This document shows positions 15,437 to 24,743 of a stretch of 36,285 nucleotides of DNA, one piece after another. The stretch is taken from NCBI GenBank assembly GCA_012522085.1, contig JAAYLE010000012.1, positions 1-36,285 of the forward strand, given 5' to 3'. Position 1 is the stretch's first letter; every line of letters begins with the position of its first letter. The DNA comes from Bacillota bacterium. GTDB taxonomy: Bacteria > Bacillota > Limnochordia > JAAZLZ01. The notes beneath the pieces were generated by a model. It was given only the letters and a program-made list of their open reading frames with translations, was not told where the DNA came from and did not search any database. The translations under genes and the position numbers were made by a program.

Positions 15437-16723
15437 CTAGCGGTGGATTCCTCCCTCTCTGCGCCCGATGTCCCTGCGGAAATGACAATTCTTGAACTGA
15501 ACTAAATCGCAAGCCGCATAGGCGCGTTTTGCCGCGTGGGCTAAATCGTTCCCCAGGGCTGTGATCCCCAACACGCGCCCCCCATCGGTTAGGATCTGAC
15601 CACCGCGGCGGGTCGTACCCGCGTGGAAGATGATCACGTCCTCCATCCCTTCCGCCGCCTCTAACCCCTCGATGGTGTAGCCGACTTGGTAGTCCCCCGG
15701 ATAGCCGCCGGAAGCGAGGATGACACAAACGGCCGAGCGAGGATCCCACTCTAACTCCGTTCCTTCCAGCTCTCCCCCAACTGTCTTCGCTAAGATGGTG
15801 TAAAAATCAGTTCGCAGCCGGGGAAGAATGACTTGGGTTTCGGGGTCGCCAAAGCGACAGTTGAACTCGACTACCTTAGGTCCAGTGTTGGTGATCATCA
15901 GACCGGCATACAACACCCCTACATAAGGTCGACCTTCCGCGGCCATTCCCCTCAGCGCGGGCCCGATAATTTGTTCTTCGACTTGCTTCTGCATTGCGTC
16001 TGTGATGATGCTAGTGGGACAATAAGCGCCCATCCCACCAGTGTTCGGCCCTTGATCCTCGTCATAGGCTCGTTTGTGGTCCCTGGCGGCGGCCATGGTG
16101 ACGAAGTTGTCGCCGTCACAAAAGGCGAGGACGCTGGCCTCTTCGCCTTCAAGGTAAGTTTCGATCACGACGGTGCTCCCCGCCTCACCGAAAACACCTT
16201 GAACCATCATGTTGTCCAGAGCGGCCTCTGCCTCGGCCAAATCTCCGGCGACAGTGACGCCTTTGCCGGCCGCAAGTCCATCGGCTTTGATCACCAAAGG
16301 CAGCGGCTGCTTCCGCACATACGCCAGGGCTTCCTCGTAATCGGAAAACACCTGGTAGGAGGCTGTTGGGATCCCATGGCGGGTCATGAACTCCTTGGCG
16401 AAGACTTTACTAGTCTCTAAAGCGGCGGCCGCCTTGGTAGGTCCAAACAGTCTAAGGCCCCGCCGCTGAAACTCATCGGCGATGCCTAGGGACAGATAGG
16501 CCTCGGGGCCAACCACCGTCAAGTCGATCTCCTTTTCCTCGGCAAACTTGGCAAGCCCAGTTATACCTCCATCCACCTCGAGGCAGGTGCCAATCTGGGC
16601 AATCCCGGGGTTGCCTGGAACACAGAAGATGGTTTCGACTAAGGGGCTTTTGTCTAGAGCCCAAGCCAAGGCATGCTCACGCCCCCCTCCTCCCACAATG
16701 AGTACACGTTTGCCGCGAGCCAC
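15437..16723 (-). CDS. purD: Phosphoribosylamine-glycine ligase (GAR synthetase)
   Basis: Second step of de novo IMP synthesis: phosphoribosylamine + glycine + ATP to GAR. It is 428 aa. The N-terminal domain starts RVLIVGGGGREHALAWAL and is followed by the ATP-grasp domain with KADGLAAGKGVTVA and FNCRFGDPETQVILPRL. GTG at 16723 is taken as the start because GGGAGG lies 8 bases upstream, immediately after the purH stop; the frame is open further upstream but only over purH. It is last in the pur operon, before a strong terminator. Confidence 0.95.
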   Translation of the reverse strand: MARGKRVLIVGGGGREHALAWALDKSPLVETIFCVPGNPGIAQIGTCLEVDGGITGLAKFAEEKEIDLTVVGPEAYLSLGIADEFQRRGLRLFGPTKAAAALETSKVFAKEFMTRHGIPTASYQVFSDYEEALAYVRKQPLPLVIKADGLAAGKGVTVAGDLAEAEAALDNMMVQGVFGEAGSTVVIETYLEGEEASVLAFCDGDNFVTMAAARDHKRAYDEDQGPNTGGMGAYCPTSIITDAMQKQVEEQIIGPALRGMAAEGRPYVGVLYAGLMITNTGPKVVEFNCRFGDPETQVILPRLRTDFYTILAKTVGGELEGTELEWDPRSAVCVILASGGYPGDYQVGYTIEGLEAAEGMEDVIIFHAGTTRRGGQILTDGGRVLGITALGNDLAHAAKRAYAACDLVQFKNCHFRRDIGRREGGIHR

Positions 16724-16736
16724 ACCAATTACCTCC

Positions 16737-18281
16737 CTAATGCTTGAAGTGCCGCATGCCCGTAAACAGCATGCTGATCCCCGCTTCATCGGCGGCCTTA
16801 ATAGACTCCTCATCCCGCAGGGATCCTCCCGGCTGGATGATAGCCGTGATCCCAGCGGCTGCCGCTGCCTGCACCACATCAGGGAAGGGGAAGAACGCGT
16901 CGGAGGCCAGCACCGCTCCACGTGCTTCATCCCCCGCTTGTTTCAAGGCAAGCTGCGCGGCAGTGATCCGGTTCATCTGGCCCGCTCCAACCCCGAGCGT
17001 CCGCTTGCCCTTGGCCACCACGATGGCGTTAGATTTAACATGCTTCACTGCCCGCCAGGCGAACAGCAAGTCCTCTTGTTCGGCGGCAGTAGGCTCCTTG
17101 CGGGTTACCACCTGGGGCGCATCCCCGAGCAGCTGGACATCCGCCTCTTGGACAAGGAGTCCCCCGGGGACCCGTTTGTAGTCCATGTAAGGCTCACGCT
17201 TGACATCGGCGGGGAGCTCCAAGAGGCGCAAATTCGGCTTTGCGGCCAAGGTCTCCAAGGCCGCCGGGGTGAAAGACGGGGCGATGATCACTTCGAGGAA
17301 GATCTCCGTCAGTAGCGCCGCCAGCTCCTTGTCAACCGGCCGGTTTAGGGCCACGATGCCGCCAAAGATCGAGACCGGGTCCCCTTCCTTGGCCCAGATG
17401 AAAGCAGTCTCAATCTCCTGAGCGCTGGCAATTCCGCAAGGATTAGTATGCTTAACCGCTACCGCAGTTGGTTCATCGTATTCCAACAGGATTTCAAGCG
17501 CCGCACTGGCATCATTGATATTGTTGAATGACAGGGGTTTGCCTTGCAGCTGGCGCGCCGCGGCCAAAGAAGGCACGGGAAGGGATGATTCTCTGTAGAA
17601 AGCGGCCCGTTGATGGGAGTTTTCCCCATAGCGAAGCTCCGCCACCTTGTCCAACTGCAAGTTGAGCTTGGCCGGGAAGGGCTCCGAGTCCCCCCTTTGT
17701 TTGGCGAGGAACGAGACGATCTGACCATCATAGGCGGCTGTGCGTTCAAACGCCTCCAAGGCTAATTCCATACTCAGTGAGAGGGGGATGCCACCGTCTT
17801 GTCTCAAAGCCTCAAGAACAGCCTGATACCTGGAGGGGCTGACGACCACAGCTACCTGGGGAAAGTTCTTCGCGGCGGCCCGGATCATGGCCGGACCACC
17901 GATATCGATATTCTCCCGGGCTTCATCCATGGTCACACCGGGTCGACTGACAGTAGCCTCGAAGGGATAGAGGTTGACGACCACTAAATCGATTGGCTCA
18001 ATGCCGTGGCGAGCCAAATCTTCCATGTCCTGAGGAGTCTGTCGACAAGCCAAGATGCCGCCGTGAATCTTTGGATGCAGACTTTTTACCCTGCCCCTTA
18101 AGATCTCGGGAAAGCCCGTTACCTCAGAGACGCTTGTGACTGGAATGTTAGCTGCGGCCAACCTGGAGTAGGTGCCGCCAGTAGATAGGATGCGGATCCC
18201 CAACTCAGCAAGCCCTCGGGCAAAGCCCTCTAATCCTTCCTTGTCATAGACGCTAAGCAGCGCGGTGCGAACCTTAATCAC
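16737..18281 (-). CDS. purH: Bifunctional AICAR formyltransferase / IMP cyclohydrolase
   Basis: Last two steps of IMP synthesis. It is 514 aa. The N-terminal MGS-like cyclohydrolase domain (about 1-195) includes LLSVYDKEGLEGFARGLAELGIRILSTGGT-type sequence, GRVKSLHPKIHGG and NLYPF. The C-terminal transformylase domain includes LRYGENSHQRAAFY, the catalytic KHTNPCG block and SDAFFPFPD. The GTG start overlaps the purN stop (GTGTGA) and has AAGGAGGAG just upstream. Confidence 0.96.
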   Translation of the reverse strand: MIKVRTALLSVYDKEGLEGFARGLAELGIRILSTGGTYSRLAAANIPVTSVSEVTGFPEILRGRVKSLHPKIHGGILACRQTPQDMEDLARHGIEPIDLVVVNLYPFEATVSRPGVTMDEARENIDIGGPAMIRAAAKNFPQVAVVVSPSRYQAVLEALRQDGGIPLSLSMELALEAFERTAAYDGQIVSFLAKQRGDSEPFPAKLNLQLDKVAELRYGENSHQRAAFYRESSLPVPSLAAARQLQGKPLSFNNINDASAALEILLEYDEPTAVAVKHTNPCGIASAQEIETAFIWAKEGDPVSIFGGIVALNRPVDKELAALLTEIFLEVIIAPSFTPAALETLAAKPNLRLLELPADVKREPYMDYKRVPGGLLVQEADVQLLGDAPQVVTRKEPTAAEQEDLLFAWRAVKHVKSNAIVVAKGKRTLGVGAGQMNRITAAQLALKQAGDEARGAVLASDAFFPFPDVVQAAAAAGITAIIQPGGSLRDEESIKAADEAGISMLFTGMRHFKH

Positions 18282-18907
18282 ACAATCTCCTCCTTGCCAG
18301 GCGCCGGGGGCAGAATGCGCACTCGGCGACCTTCGATTTCCAATCGGCCTTGGGCAAAAAGTTGAACGGCTTTAACGTAAGTGCGATGCTCCGCCTCAAG
18401 GATCCTCTCCGACAAGCTGTCCAAATCATCTCCCTCTAGGACCGGCACCGCCTCCTGGAGAATGACGGGGCCTGTGTCCATCCCCTCATCGACGAAGTGA
18501 ACTGTACAGCCCGTCACCTTCACCCCGTATTCGAGGGCTTGACGTTGGGCCTGCAGCCCGGGGAAGCTGGGCAGCAGGGAGGGATGGATATTCATGATGC
18601 GACCAGGAAAAGAGTTGATGATCGAGGAAGACAACAAGCGCATGAACCCGGCCAGTAGAATGAGATCGGGCCCTAGAGCACGAAGGCAGTTCAGGAGAGC
18701 CTGTTGAAAAGCCTCCGGGGGGGACTCTTCGATGACGATGGTTCTAATGCCGGCCCGCTCAGCCCTTCTTAAGGCATAGGCTTCCCTTTTATCGCTGATG
18801 ACGGCGATGATTTCCCCATTTATCTCCCCTGCCTGGATGCCGTCGATGATGGCCTGTAGGTTGCTGCCTCGTCCCGAGACCAGCACAGCCATCTTGAGCC
18901 CGGTCAT
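18278..18907 (-). CDS. purN: GAR formyltransferase (10-formyl-THF dependent)
   Basis: Third purine step: transfers formyl from 10-formyl-THF to GAR. It is 209 aa. It starts MAVLVSGRGSNLQAIIDG and contains the catalytic set NIHPSLLPSFPG (Asn and His) and HFVDEGMDTGPVI (Asp). The ATG overlaps the purM stop (ATGA) and the stop overlaps the purH start, so translation is coupled on both sides. Confidence 0.95.
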   Translation of the reverse strand: MTGLKMAVLVSGRGSNLQAIIDGIQAGEINGEIIAVISDKREAYALRRAERAGIRTIVIEESPPEAFQQALLNCLRALGPDLILLAGFMRLLSSSIINSFPGRIMNIHPSLLPSFPGLQAQRQALEYGVKVTGCTVHFVDEGMDTGPVILQEAVPVLEGDDLDSLSERILEAEHRTYVKAVQLFAQGRLEIEGRRVRILPPAPGKEEIV

Positions 18908-19935
18908 ACTAGCTCCACTCCCCTTCTCCCGGGGACTACTTCACCGATAATGCAGGCCTCTTCCTCCATGGAACGCAAAGCGGCGACTACACCATCGGCC
19001 TGGTCCGAGGGGACGATCAAAGCCATGGCAATGCCCATGTTATATGTCTTGTACATTTCGTCGTTTCCAATTTGGCCGTGGTGCTGGAGGAAGGGGAAAA
19101 TAGCGTGGGGCTCCCAGCTTTGAGTGCGGATGACCGCCCCTAGATTCGGTCCGAGGATCCGGGGGATGTTCTCCGGCATCCCTCCCCCGCTAATGTTGGC
19201 AATGCCGCGCAACGAGAACTCCCGCGCGAGGTTCAAGATGGGCTTGGCGTAGATTCCAGTTGGTTCCAGGAGTTCCTCCCCAAGGGTGCGTCCAAATTCG
19301 GGTACATACGCGTCTAAGGACAGCTTCGCATCAGCCACGACTTTTCGGGTCAGAGAATAACCGCTGCTTTGCAGCCCTGTGGACCTGATGCCCACGATCA
19401 CGTTCCCGGCTTCGATGCGGCTGCCATCGATGATCTTTTCTTTGTCAACAACGCCTACGACAAAACCGGCCAAGTCATAGTGGTCCGGCGGATAAAACCC
19501 GGGCATTTCCGCAGTCTCACCACCGATCAGAGCGCATCCGGCCATCCGGCAACCCTCGGCAACACCCTTGACGATGAGTTCTGCTTTTTCCGGATCCAAC
19601 TTGCCCACGGCCAGGTAATCGAGGAAGAATAAGGGTTCAGCGCCATGGCAGATGATGTCGTTGACACAGTAAGCCACCAGGTCGATACCGACCGTATCGT
19701 GTACATCCATCATGAAAGCAATCATCAGTTTGGTGCCTACTCCGTCGGTGCCCGCAACCAACACGGGCTCCCGCATATCCCTCAAGGCGAACAAGCCTCC
19801 GAAACTGCCGATATCCATCAGGACTTCTGGCCGAAAAGTGGACTGGACATGGCTCCGAATGCGGCGAACCGTTTCATAACCCGCCTCAATATCCACTCCT
19901 GCCCGGCGATAAGTCATTCCTTCTGGCTCTTTCAT
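18904..19935 (-). CDS. purM: AIR synthetase (FGAM cyclo-ligase)
   Basis: Fifth step: closes FGAM to AIR with ATP. It is 343 aa, standard. Conserved blocks include DIGSFGGLFAL, VAGTDGVGTKLMIAF, the NDIICHGAEPLFFLDYLA metal-binding region, GCALIGGETAEMPGFY and NISGGGMPENIPRI. GGGAGG lies 10 bases upstream of the ATG; the in-frame ATG at codon 7 is a possible alternative. It lies between purF and purN as in B. subtilis. Confidence 0.96.
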   Translation of the reverse strand: MKEPEGMTYRRAGVDIEAGYETVRRIRSHVQSTFRPEVLMDIGSFGGLFALRDMREPVLVAGTDGVGTKLMIAFMMDVHDTVGIDLVAYCVNDIICHGAEPLFFLDYLAVGKLDPEKAELIVKGVAEGCRMAGCALIGGETAEMPGFYPPDHYDLAGFVVGVVDKEKIIDGSRIEAGNVIVGIRSTGLQSSGYSLTRKVVADAKLSLDAYVPEFGRTLGEELLEPTGIYAKPILNLAREFSLRGIANISGGGMPENIPRILGPNLGAVIRTQSWEPHAIFPFLQHHGQIGNDEMYKTYNMGIAMALIVPSDQADGVVAALRSMEEEACIIGEVVPGRRGVELV

Positions 19936-19960
19936 GCTGATTCAACCTCCCGCAGGACGA

Positions 19961-21355
19961 TCATTTGTCTTCTTTGGGGTGGGGGTAGCTCCCAGTGAAA
20001 CACGCGGTGCACAACTTATCGGCTGGCAGACCAACCGCCGCCATCAGTCCATCCATACTGAGATAGGCAAGCTTGTCAGCCCCAACGTACCGCCGGATCT
20101 CCTCCACCGTTTTGTTGTTGGCCAACAGCTCCCGCGGCGAAGGGGTGTCAATGCCGTAATAGCAGGGGTGGATGTAAGGAGGTGAGGCGATGTACATCAT
20201 GACCTCAGCCGCTCCTGCTTCCCGCAACAGTTCCACCGTCTTGACGCTGGTTGTTCCCCGGACGATGGAGTCATCGATGATGATCACCCGTTTGCCCCGC
20301 AACAGGGCGTCGATGGGATTAAACTTGATTTTGACTCCCAGGTGCCTGAGGGACCTTTCCGGCTGGATGAAAGTCCGTCCCACATAACGATTCTTGACCA
20401 GGCCGATTTCAAAGGGAATCCCACTTTGTTCGGCAAATCCTAGGGCGGCCGATGTGCCAGAGTCGGGTGCGGCGATGACCAGGTCGGCCTGGGCCGGTTG
20501 TTCGATGGCCAATTGACGCCCGATGGCTTTGCGGACTAGGTGAACGTTGCGACCTTGCAGGACGCTGTCCGGCCGGGCAAAATAGATGTATTCGAAGACG
20601 CAGAAGGCTTGGGTTGATTCCTCCGCCAATTGATAAGATTGGGGGCCCTTGTCGGTGATGATCACCATCTCACCTGGTCGGATTTCCCGGATGTCTTCTG
20701 CGCCAAGGTTGCTCAAAGCGCAGGTTTCCGAGGCAAACAGATAAGTATCTGACCGCAGTCGACCCATGGCCAGGGGGCGCATCCCCGACGGATCCCGCCA
20801 ACCGAACATGCTGTCCGGGGTCATGCCCACAACGGCAAAGGCCCCCCGCAGGCGAGCATAGGTACGTTTCAGGGCTTCTTCCAAGGGAATGCGTCCATGC
20901 CGGGCAATGAGGTTGATGATCACTTCACTGTCGGTGGTCGTCTGGAAAGCAGAGCCTTGGTCCATCAGTTCCCGACGCAGACTCCTTGCATTGGTCAGTT
21001 CTCCATTATGGGCTAGAGCCAATCGACCGAAGGAGCATTCTACCAATAGGGGTTGGGCATTGATCACCATACGCTCATCTGCTGTAGTGGAGTAGCGGAC
21101 ATGGCCCACAGCATGAGGACCAGGCAAATCCCGGAGCTGTTCCCCACCGAAAACCTCCGATACCAACCCCATGCCCTTGTGCAAGCGAATTGTGTTGCCG
21201 TCGCCAACGGCGATCCCACAGCTCTCCTGCCCTCGATGCTGCAGGGCGTACAGCCCCAGGTAGGTAAAATGGGCGGCCTGCAGCGCCTCATCGGTGCTGT
21301 AGATCCCAAACACCCCGCATTCTTCCCGGGGCTTGTCTATCCGTATGCCATCCAT
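19961..21355 (-). CDS. purF: Amidophosphoribosyltransferase
   Basis: Committed step of purine synthesis: PRPP + glutamine to phosphoribosylamine. It is 464 aa. A 12-residue propeptide precedes the Ntn nucleophile C13 (EECGVFGI). Glutaminase residues follow in LQHRGQESCGIA, GHVRYST and LAHNGELTN, and the PRPP loop is VIIIDDSIVRGTTS. Four cysteines (FCVFEY, PCYYGID, LCTAC) match the [4Fe-4S]-binding B. subtilis type. The glutaminase site is intact, unlike that of the carA homologue in this window. AAGGGGG lies 7 bases upstream of the ATG. Confidence 0.96.
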   Translation of the reverse strand: MDGIRIDKPREECGVFGIYSTDEALQAAHFTYLGLYALQHRGQESCGIAVGDGNTIRLHKGMGLVSEVFGGEQLRDLPGPHAVGHVRYSTTADERMVINAQPLLVECSFGRLALAHNGELTNARSLRRELMDQGSAFQTTTDSEVIINLIARHGRIPLEEALKRTYARLRGAFAVVGMTPDSMFGWRDPSGMRPLAMGRLRSDTYLFASETCALSNLGAEDIREIRPGEMVIITDKGPQSYQLAEESTQAFCVFEYIYFARPDSVLQGRNVHLVRKAIGRQLAIEQPAQADLVIAAPDSGTSAALGFAEQSGIPFEIGLVKNRYVGRTFIQPERSLRHLGVKIKFNPIDALLRGKRVIIIDDSIVRGTTSVKTVELLREAGAAEVMMYIASPPYIHPCYYGIDTPSPRELLANNKTVEEIRRYVGADKLAYLSMDGLMAAVGLPADKLCTACFTGSYPHPKEDK

Positions 21356-21367
21356 TCTCTGACCCCC

Positions 21368-23584
21368 TTAACCTATTTGCAGCCGCTTGGAGATAGCCTG
21401 ACTGTAAATATCCCGGGCCCGTTTCAAGGACATATCAATGATCTCCCGTTGTCCCTGGCAGATAACCAGTTCTTGTTCGCCAACCTTCCCGAGGGTCACA
21501 CACGGCACACCGTGGGCCGCAGCCAATTCCTGAACCCTGTCCACTAATCGGGGACGGCAGCTGACAACCACGCGGGAAGGCGTTTCGCCAAACAAGAGTG
21601 CATCCAATCTGATATCATCCGGCGGAAGGTCAATCTGGGCTCCCATCCCGCCGCTGAGGCAGCATTCCACCAGTGCTATGGCCAGGCCGCCATGACTCAA
21701 ATCATGGGCGGAAGCTATTAGGTTTTCCTTGTGGGCAGCCAGCAATAAAGTCAACAGCCGTCTTTCCGCGTCTAAGTCCAGCTGCGGCAGCTTGCCGGCC
21801 ACCAAACCGTGGACGGCCGACAGATACTCACTTCCTCCAAGCTCCTCCTGGGTTTTGCCAAGGAGCAAAATGACATCTCCGGCCTGCTGCCACCCCATCG
21901 GACAGTAAGATTCGCCTTCAATCACGCCGACAACGCCGATGATGGGGGTGGGATAGATGGACTCCCCGCCTGTCTCATTGTACAGGCTGACATTTCCACC
22001 GGTCACGGGGATTCCCAAGGCGCGGCTGGCGGCAGCAATTCCTTCAACGGCCTGGCTAAGCTGCCAATAACTCTCTGGATTCTCTGGGCTGCCAAAGTTC
22101 AATCCGTTGGTGAGCCCCAAAGGGCGACCACCGACGCAGACTACATTCCGAGCCGCCTCTGCTACCGAACCGGCGGCCCCTTGGTAAGGATCTAAGTAGC
22201 AGTGGAGGCTGTTCCCATCGACGCTAACGGCGATCATCTTGTCCGTCTCTGGAACTTTTAGAACCGCAGCATCACAGCCAGGTCCAACGACGGTGTTGCC
22301 TTGGGCTTCATAATCAAACTGCTGGTAGACCCAGTCTTTGCTGGCAATGTTGGGACTGTCCAAGAGCTTCGTGAGGACGGCATGGTAATCCTCGGGGAGG
22401 GGCAAATCCGTCTGTCGCCACAAACGGATCTTGCGCAGATATGCTGGTTCCTTGGCTGGGGGGGTGTAGGTGGGCACGTCTTCCGTCAGGGCTCGGGCAG
22501 GAACCTCGGCCACTACCACTCCCTTTTCCTTAACCCGGAGAAAGCCGTCATCGGTCACTTCACCTATCTGGGCACAATTCACATCCCATTTGCGGCAAAT
22601 CCGCTGGATACTCTCCTCGGCTCCTCGCCGGGCGATAACCAGCATTCTTTCCTGGGATTCCGACAACATGATCTCATAAGGGGTCATGTTCTCTTCCCTG
22701 ACCGGGACCTGCGCCACGTCGATTTCCACGCCGCTTCCGGCCCGGGCGGCTGTTTCCGCACAGGAGGATGTGATCCCCGCTGCACCCATGTCCTGGATCC
22801 CCACCACATCGCCGCTGGCCACCAATTCCAGACATGCTTCAATGAGCCGTTTAGCGTATGCCGGGTCGCCGACTTGCATCGAAGTCAGCTCCGTCTCCTC
22901 CGCAAGGTCGGCGGAGGCGAAGGTAGCGCCGTGGATGCCGTCCCGACCGGTGGGCGCTCCCACCAGGAAGATGGGGTTGCCTTTCCCGGTCGCCACTCCC
23001 TTGGTTAGCCGCTCTTTCGGCAGGAATCCTAAGCACATGACATTACACAAGGGATTATCGCTGAAGGTAGGGGCGAAAAAGACCTCGCCGCCAACGGTGG
23101 GCACCTCCACCGTATTCCCGTAATCGGACATGCCCGCCACCGCTTCAGTGAAATGCCAGCGGGCCCGTGATTCCTCAAGGGGTCCGAAGCGCACCGAACC
23201 GAGCAAGGCTGCGGGACGAGCCCCCATGGACATAATATCCCGGAGCATCCCGCCAACGCCGGTTGCAGCCCCTTCGTAGGGGTCAACGAAAACAGGGTGG
23301 TTGTGGGACTCGATCCTGAAAGCAATCGCTGTATCCGTCCCCACGTCTACCACCCCAGCGTTCTCTCCAGGGCCGACAAGAACATGCTCTCCCTCCGTGG
23401 GCAGCTGCTTCAGTAGTGGGCGAGAGTGTTTATAGGAACAATGCTCTGACCACAGGACGGAAAACATCCCCAGCTCCGTCCAAGTAGGATCCCGCCCTAG
23501 CAACGAAACGATCCGCTCATACTCCTCATCCTTGAGTCCCAGCTGACGCCAAGCCTTAATGCGAATGATCTCTTCCCTTAGCAT
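21368..23584 (-). CDS. purL: FGAM synthase large subunit PurL
   Basis: Fourth step: ATP-dependent amidation of FGAR. It is 738 aa, the short PurL type that needs separate PurS and PurQ (glutaminase) partners, in contrast to the roughly 1,300-residue single-chain form. Signature blocks are FSVLWSEHCSYKHSRPLL, ESHNHPVFVDPYEGAATGVGG, GAAGITSSCAETA and LTNGLNFGSPENPE. A GAGGAGGGG site lies 5 bases before the ATG. It is the first gene after the PRPP-type riboswitch. No purQ or purS is present anywhere in the window. Confidence 0.96.
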   Translation of the reverse strand: MLREEIIRIKAWRQLGLKDEEYERIVSLLGRDPTWTELGMFSVLWSEHCSYKHSRPLLKQLPTEGEHVLVGPGENAGVVDVGTDTAIAFRIESHNHPVFVDPYEGAATGVGGMLRDIMSMGARPAALLGSVRFGPLEESRARWHFTEAVAGMSDYGNTVEVPTVGGEVFFAPTFSDNPLCNVMCLGFLPKERLTKGVATGKGNPIFLVGAPTGRDGIHGATFASADLAEETELTSMQVGDPAYAKRLIEACLELVASGDVVGIQDMGAAGITSSCAETAARAGSGVEIDVAQVPVREENMTPYEIMLSESQERMLVIARRGAEESIQRICRKWDVNCAQIGEVTDDGFLRVKEKGVVVAEVPARALTEDVPTYTPPAKEPAYLRKIRLWRQTDLPLPEDYHAVLTKLLDSPNIASKDWVYQQFDYEAQGNTVVGPGCDAAVLKVPETDKMIAVSVDGNSLHCYLDPYQGAAGSVAEAARNVVCVGGRPLGLTNGLNFGSPENPESYWQLSQAVEGIAAASRALGIPVTGGNVSLYNETGGESIYPTPIIGVVGVIEGESYCPMGWQQAGDVILLLGKTQEELGGSEYLSAVHGLVAGKLPQLDLDAERRLLTLLLAAHKENLIASAHDLSHGGLAIALVECCLSGGMGAQIDLPPDDIRLDALLFGETPSRVVVSCRPRLVDRVQELAAAHGVPCVTLGKVGEQELVICQGQREIIDMSLKRARDIYSQAISKRLQIG

Positions 23585-23662
23585 CTAGACCCCTCCTCTG
23601 CATGACCTCGCCTTTATATAAGTCTTTCTCCGACGATGGAATGTCACACGTTTCCCCGCCAT

Positions 23663-23712
23663 AAACAACGAGCGGGCAGGATTCACCGTTCATGCCAATG
23701 AAACCTGCCCGC
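23663..23712 (-). terminator. Riboswitch-controlled terminator upstream of purL
   Basis: On the minus strand GCGGGCAGG (23712-23704) pairs perfectly with CCTGCCCGC (23680-23672), followed by TCGTTGTTTATG. The 5' arm is also the conserved 3' end of the riboswitch aptamer, so aptamer folding and termination are mutually exclusive. This implies ligand-induced expression. Confidence 0.8.
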
Positions 23713-23807
23713 CAGGGTTTTTATCCCTCTAGGGTGTAGCGCCTCCCATAGGCGCCTGCATCACTCGGTCGCGGACCCCAACTGGGCGGAACCCTAGATG
23801 CACTTTC
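23700..23807 (-). promoter_or_regulatory. PRPP riboswitch (ykkC subtype 2b) controlling purL-F-M-N-H-D
   Basis: Read on the minus strand, the leader contains the ykkC-family core in order: GAAAGTG, CTAGGGTTCCGC (from 23797), a short hairpin CCCAGTTGGG, GTCCG, GAGTGATGCAG, a GCGCCT/AGGCGC hairpin, TACACC, AGGGATAAAAACCC and GGCGGGCAGGTTTC. GTGCATC pairs with GATGCA. The GAGTG...CAG and GGCGGG-AGGTTTC features resemble the PRPP class rather than guanidine-I, and the gene context (purine synthesis) fits PRPP. The class is recognised by recall of the family, not by a covariance search; ppGpp or guanidine sensing are less likely alternatives. Confidence 0.85.
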
Positions 23808-23834
23808 AAAGCTGTATGGGTTATGTCAGTTTGG

Positions 23835-23863
23835 ATCTTAGCAGATCCCGCCTCGGGTGTCAA
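23835..23863 (-). promoter_or_regulatory. Sigma-A promoter of the purine operon
   Basis: Minus strand TTGACA (23863-23858, perfect), a 17-base spacer and TAAGAT (23840-23835). The start expected near 23828 is about 20 bases before the riboswitch. A small hairpin (AGGGAC/GTCCCT, 23868-23884, then TTT) just upstream may weakly end the preceding amidase transcript. Confidence 0.85.
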
Positions 23864-23951
23864 CTAAAGGGACGGCTTGTCCCTCGCCAAGATCGAATAC
23901 GCGGATGGTAGTTCCAGTAAGAATCGACCATTGCCTCGCTTTTTGGCGCCC

Positions 23952-24644
23952 CTACCGGACAGATACCCCCGCCTTCGAACCGAAGTAGCTGGCAATACCA
24001 TTGTAGATCCCCTGAGCCGCTCGCAGCCGGTAGGAAGGATCCACCAACAACTTCTCTTCGTTAGCATTCGTAATGAAGCCTACTTCCACCAAGACGGCGG
24101 GCATGTGGGTCTTACGAATTACGTAAAAGGGAGCTTGCCGGATGCCGATGTCGTTGGAGCCTAATGCCCTGACTAGTTCCCGCTGGACTGAGGCCGCCAG
24201 GGGCCTGCTGACTGCATTGTAATAATAAGTGGTCGTCCCCCGAATTTGCCTGTTCAGATTGGCATCATTGTGGATGCTGACGAAAATGGCGGCCCCCCTT
24301 TGATTGGCTAGACGAACCCGAGCATCTAATGTTAGATAATGATCCCCATCCCGGGTCATGATTACCTCCGCCCCTTCCTTCTCTAACAAGTTCTTCAGGT
24401 CGCGGGCGATCCAAATGACATTGTATTTCTCCAAGGTCCGACCGCTGACGCCCACCGCGCCAGGGTCCGGACCGCCATGTCCCGGGTCGATGACGATCAC
24501 TTTGCCGGTCAACGCTCCACCGGCCGGTGAACTGCTTTGGGGGGTGCTCTTTCCCGACGGTCCCGACATGCCGGTCAGGAAAAAGATGATCAGCAACAGC
24601 AAAGTGATCAGGGGGTTGGCCTCCAGTCTCCTCCCATAAACCAA
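23952..24644 (-). CDS. N-acetylmuramoyl-L-alanine amidase (Amidase_3, CwlD-like)
   Basis: Zinc amidase that cleaves the lactyl-peptide bond of peptidoglycan outside the membrane. It is 230 aa. A hydrophobic N-terminal segment (about 11-26) acts as signal or anchor and is followed by a Ser/Gly/Pro-rich linker. The catalytic domain begins KVIVIDPGHGG, with zinc ligands H56, E72 and H125 (SIHND) and catalytic E187 (VEVGFITN). Size and single-domain layout resemble B. subtilis CwlD, which makes spore-cortex muramic lactam, but this cannot be proven from sequence. The start is TTG with GGGAGG about 11 bases upstream. It follows purE after 99 bases and occupies the place where purK, B, C, S and Q would be expected. 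Confidence 0.88.
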   Translation of the reverse strand: MVYGRRLEANPLITLLLLIIFFLTGMSGPSGKSTPQSSSPAGGALTGKVIVIDPGHGGPDPGAVGVSGRTLEKYNVIWIARDLKNLLEKEGAEVIMTRDGDHYLTLDARVRLANQRGAAIFVSIHNDANLNRQIRGTTTYYYNAVSRPLAASVQRELVRALGSNDIGIRQAPFYVIRKTHMPAVLVEVGFITNANEEKLLVDPSYRLRAAQGIYNGIASYFGSKAGVSVR

Positions 24645-24743
24645 AAAAGGGTCCTCCCTCCGACTTTGTCAATCTCTCCAGGATTTCGTGTCGGTTGGTA
24701 AGAACCCTTCAGGCAATTTCCAGAGGGAAAGGCAGCCTTTGGC

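Noticed and set aside
16724-16930. N-terminal extension of purD to 16930
   Set aside because: It lies over the 3' end of purH, has no GAR synthetase similarity, and a GTG with a good ribosome site at 16723 fits the family start.
23700-23807. Guanine/adenine (purine) riboswitch upstream of purL
   Set aside because: The purine aptamer landmarks (conserved three-way junction with TATA and paired loops) are absent, while the ykkC core is present in full order.
24645-24743. Separate promoter for the amidase gene
   Set aside because: A TTGACA is present on the minus strand but no acceptable -10 lies 16-18 bases downstream before the start codon.
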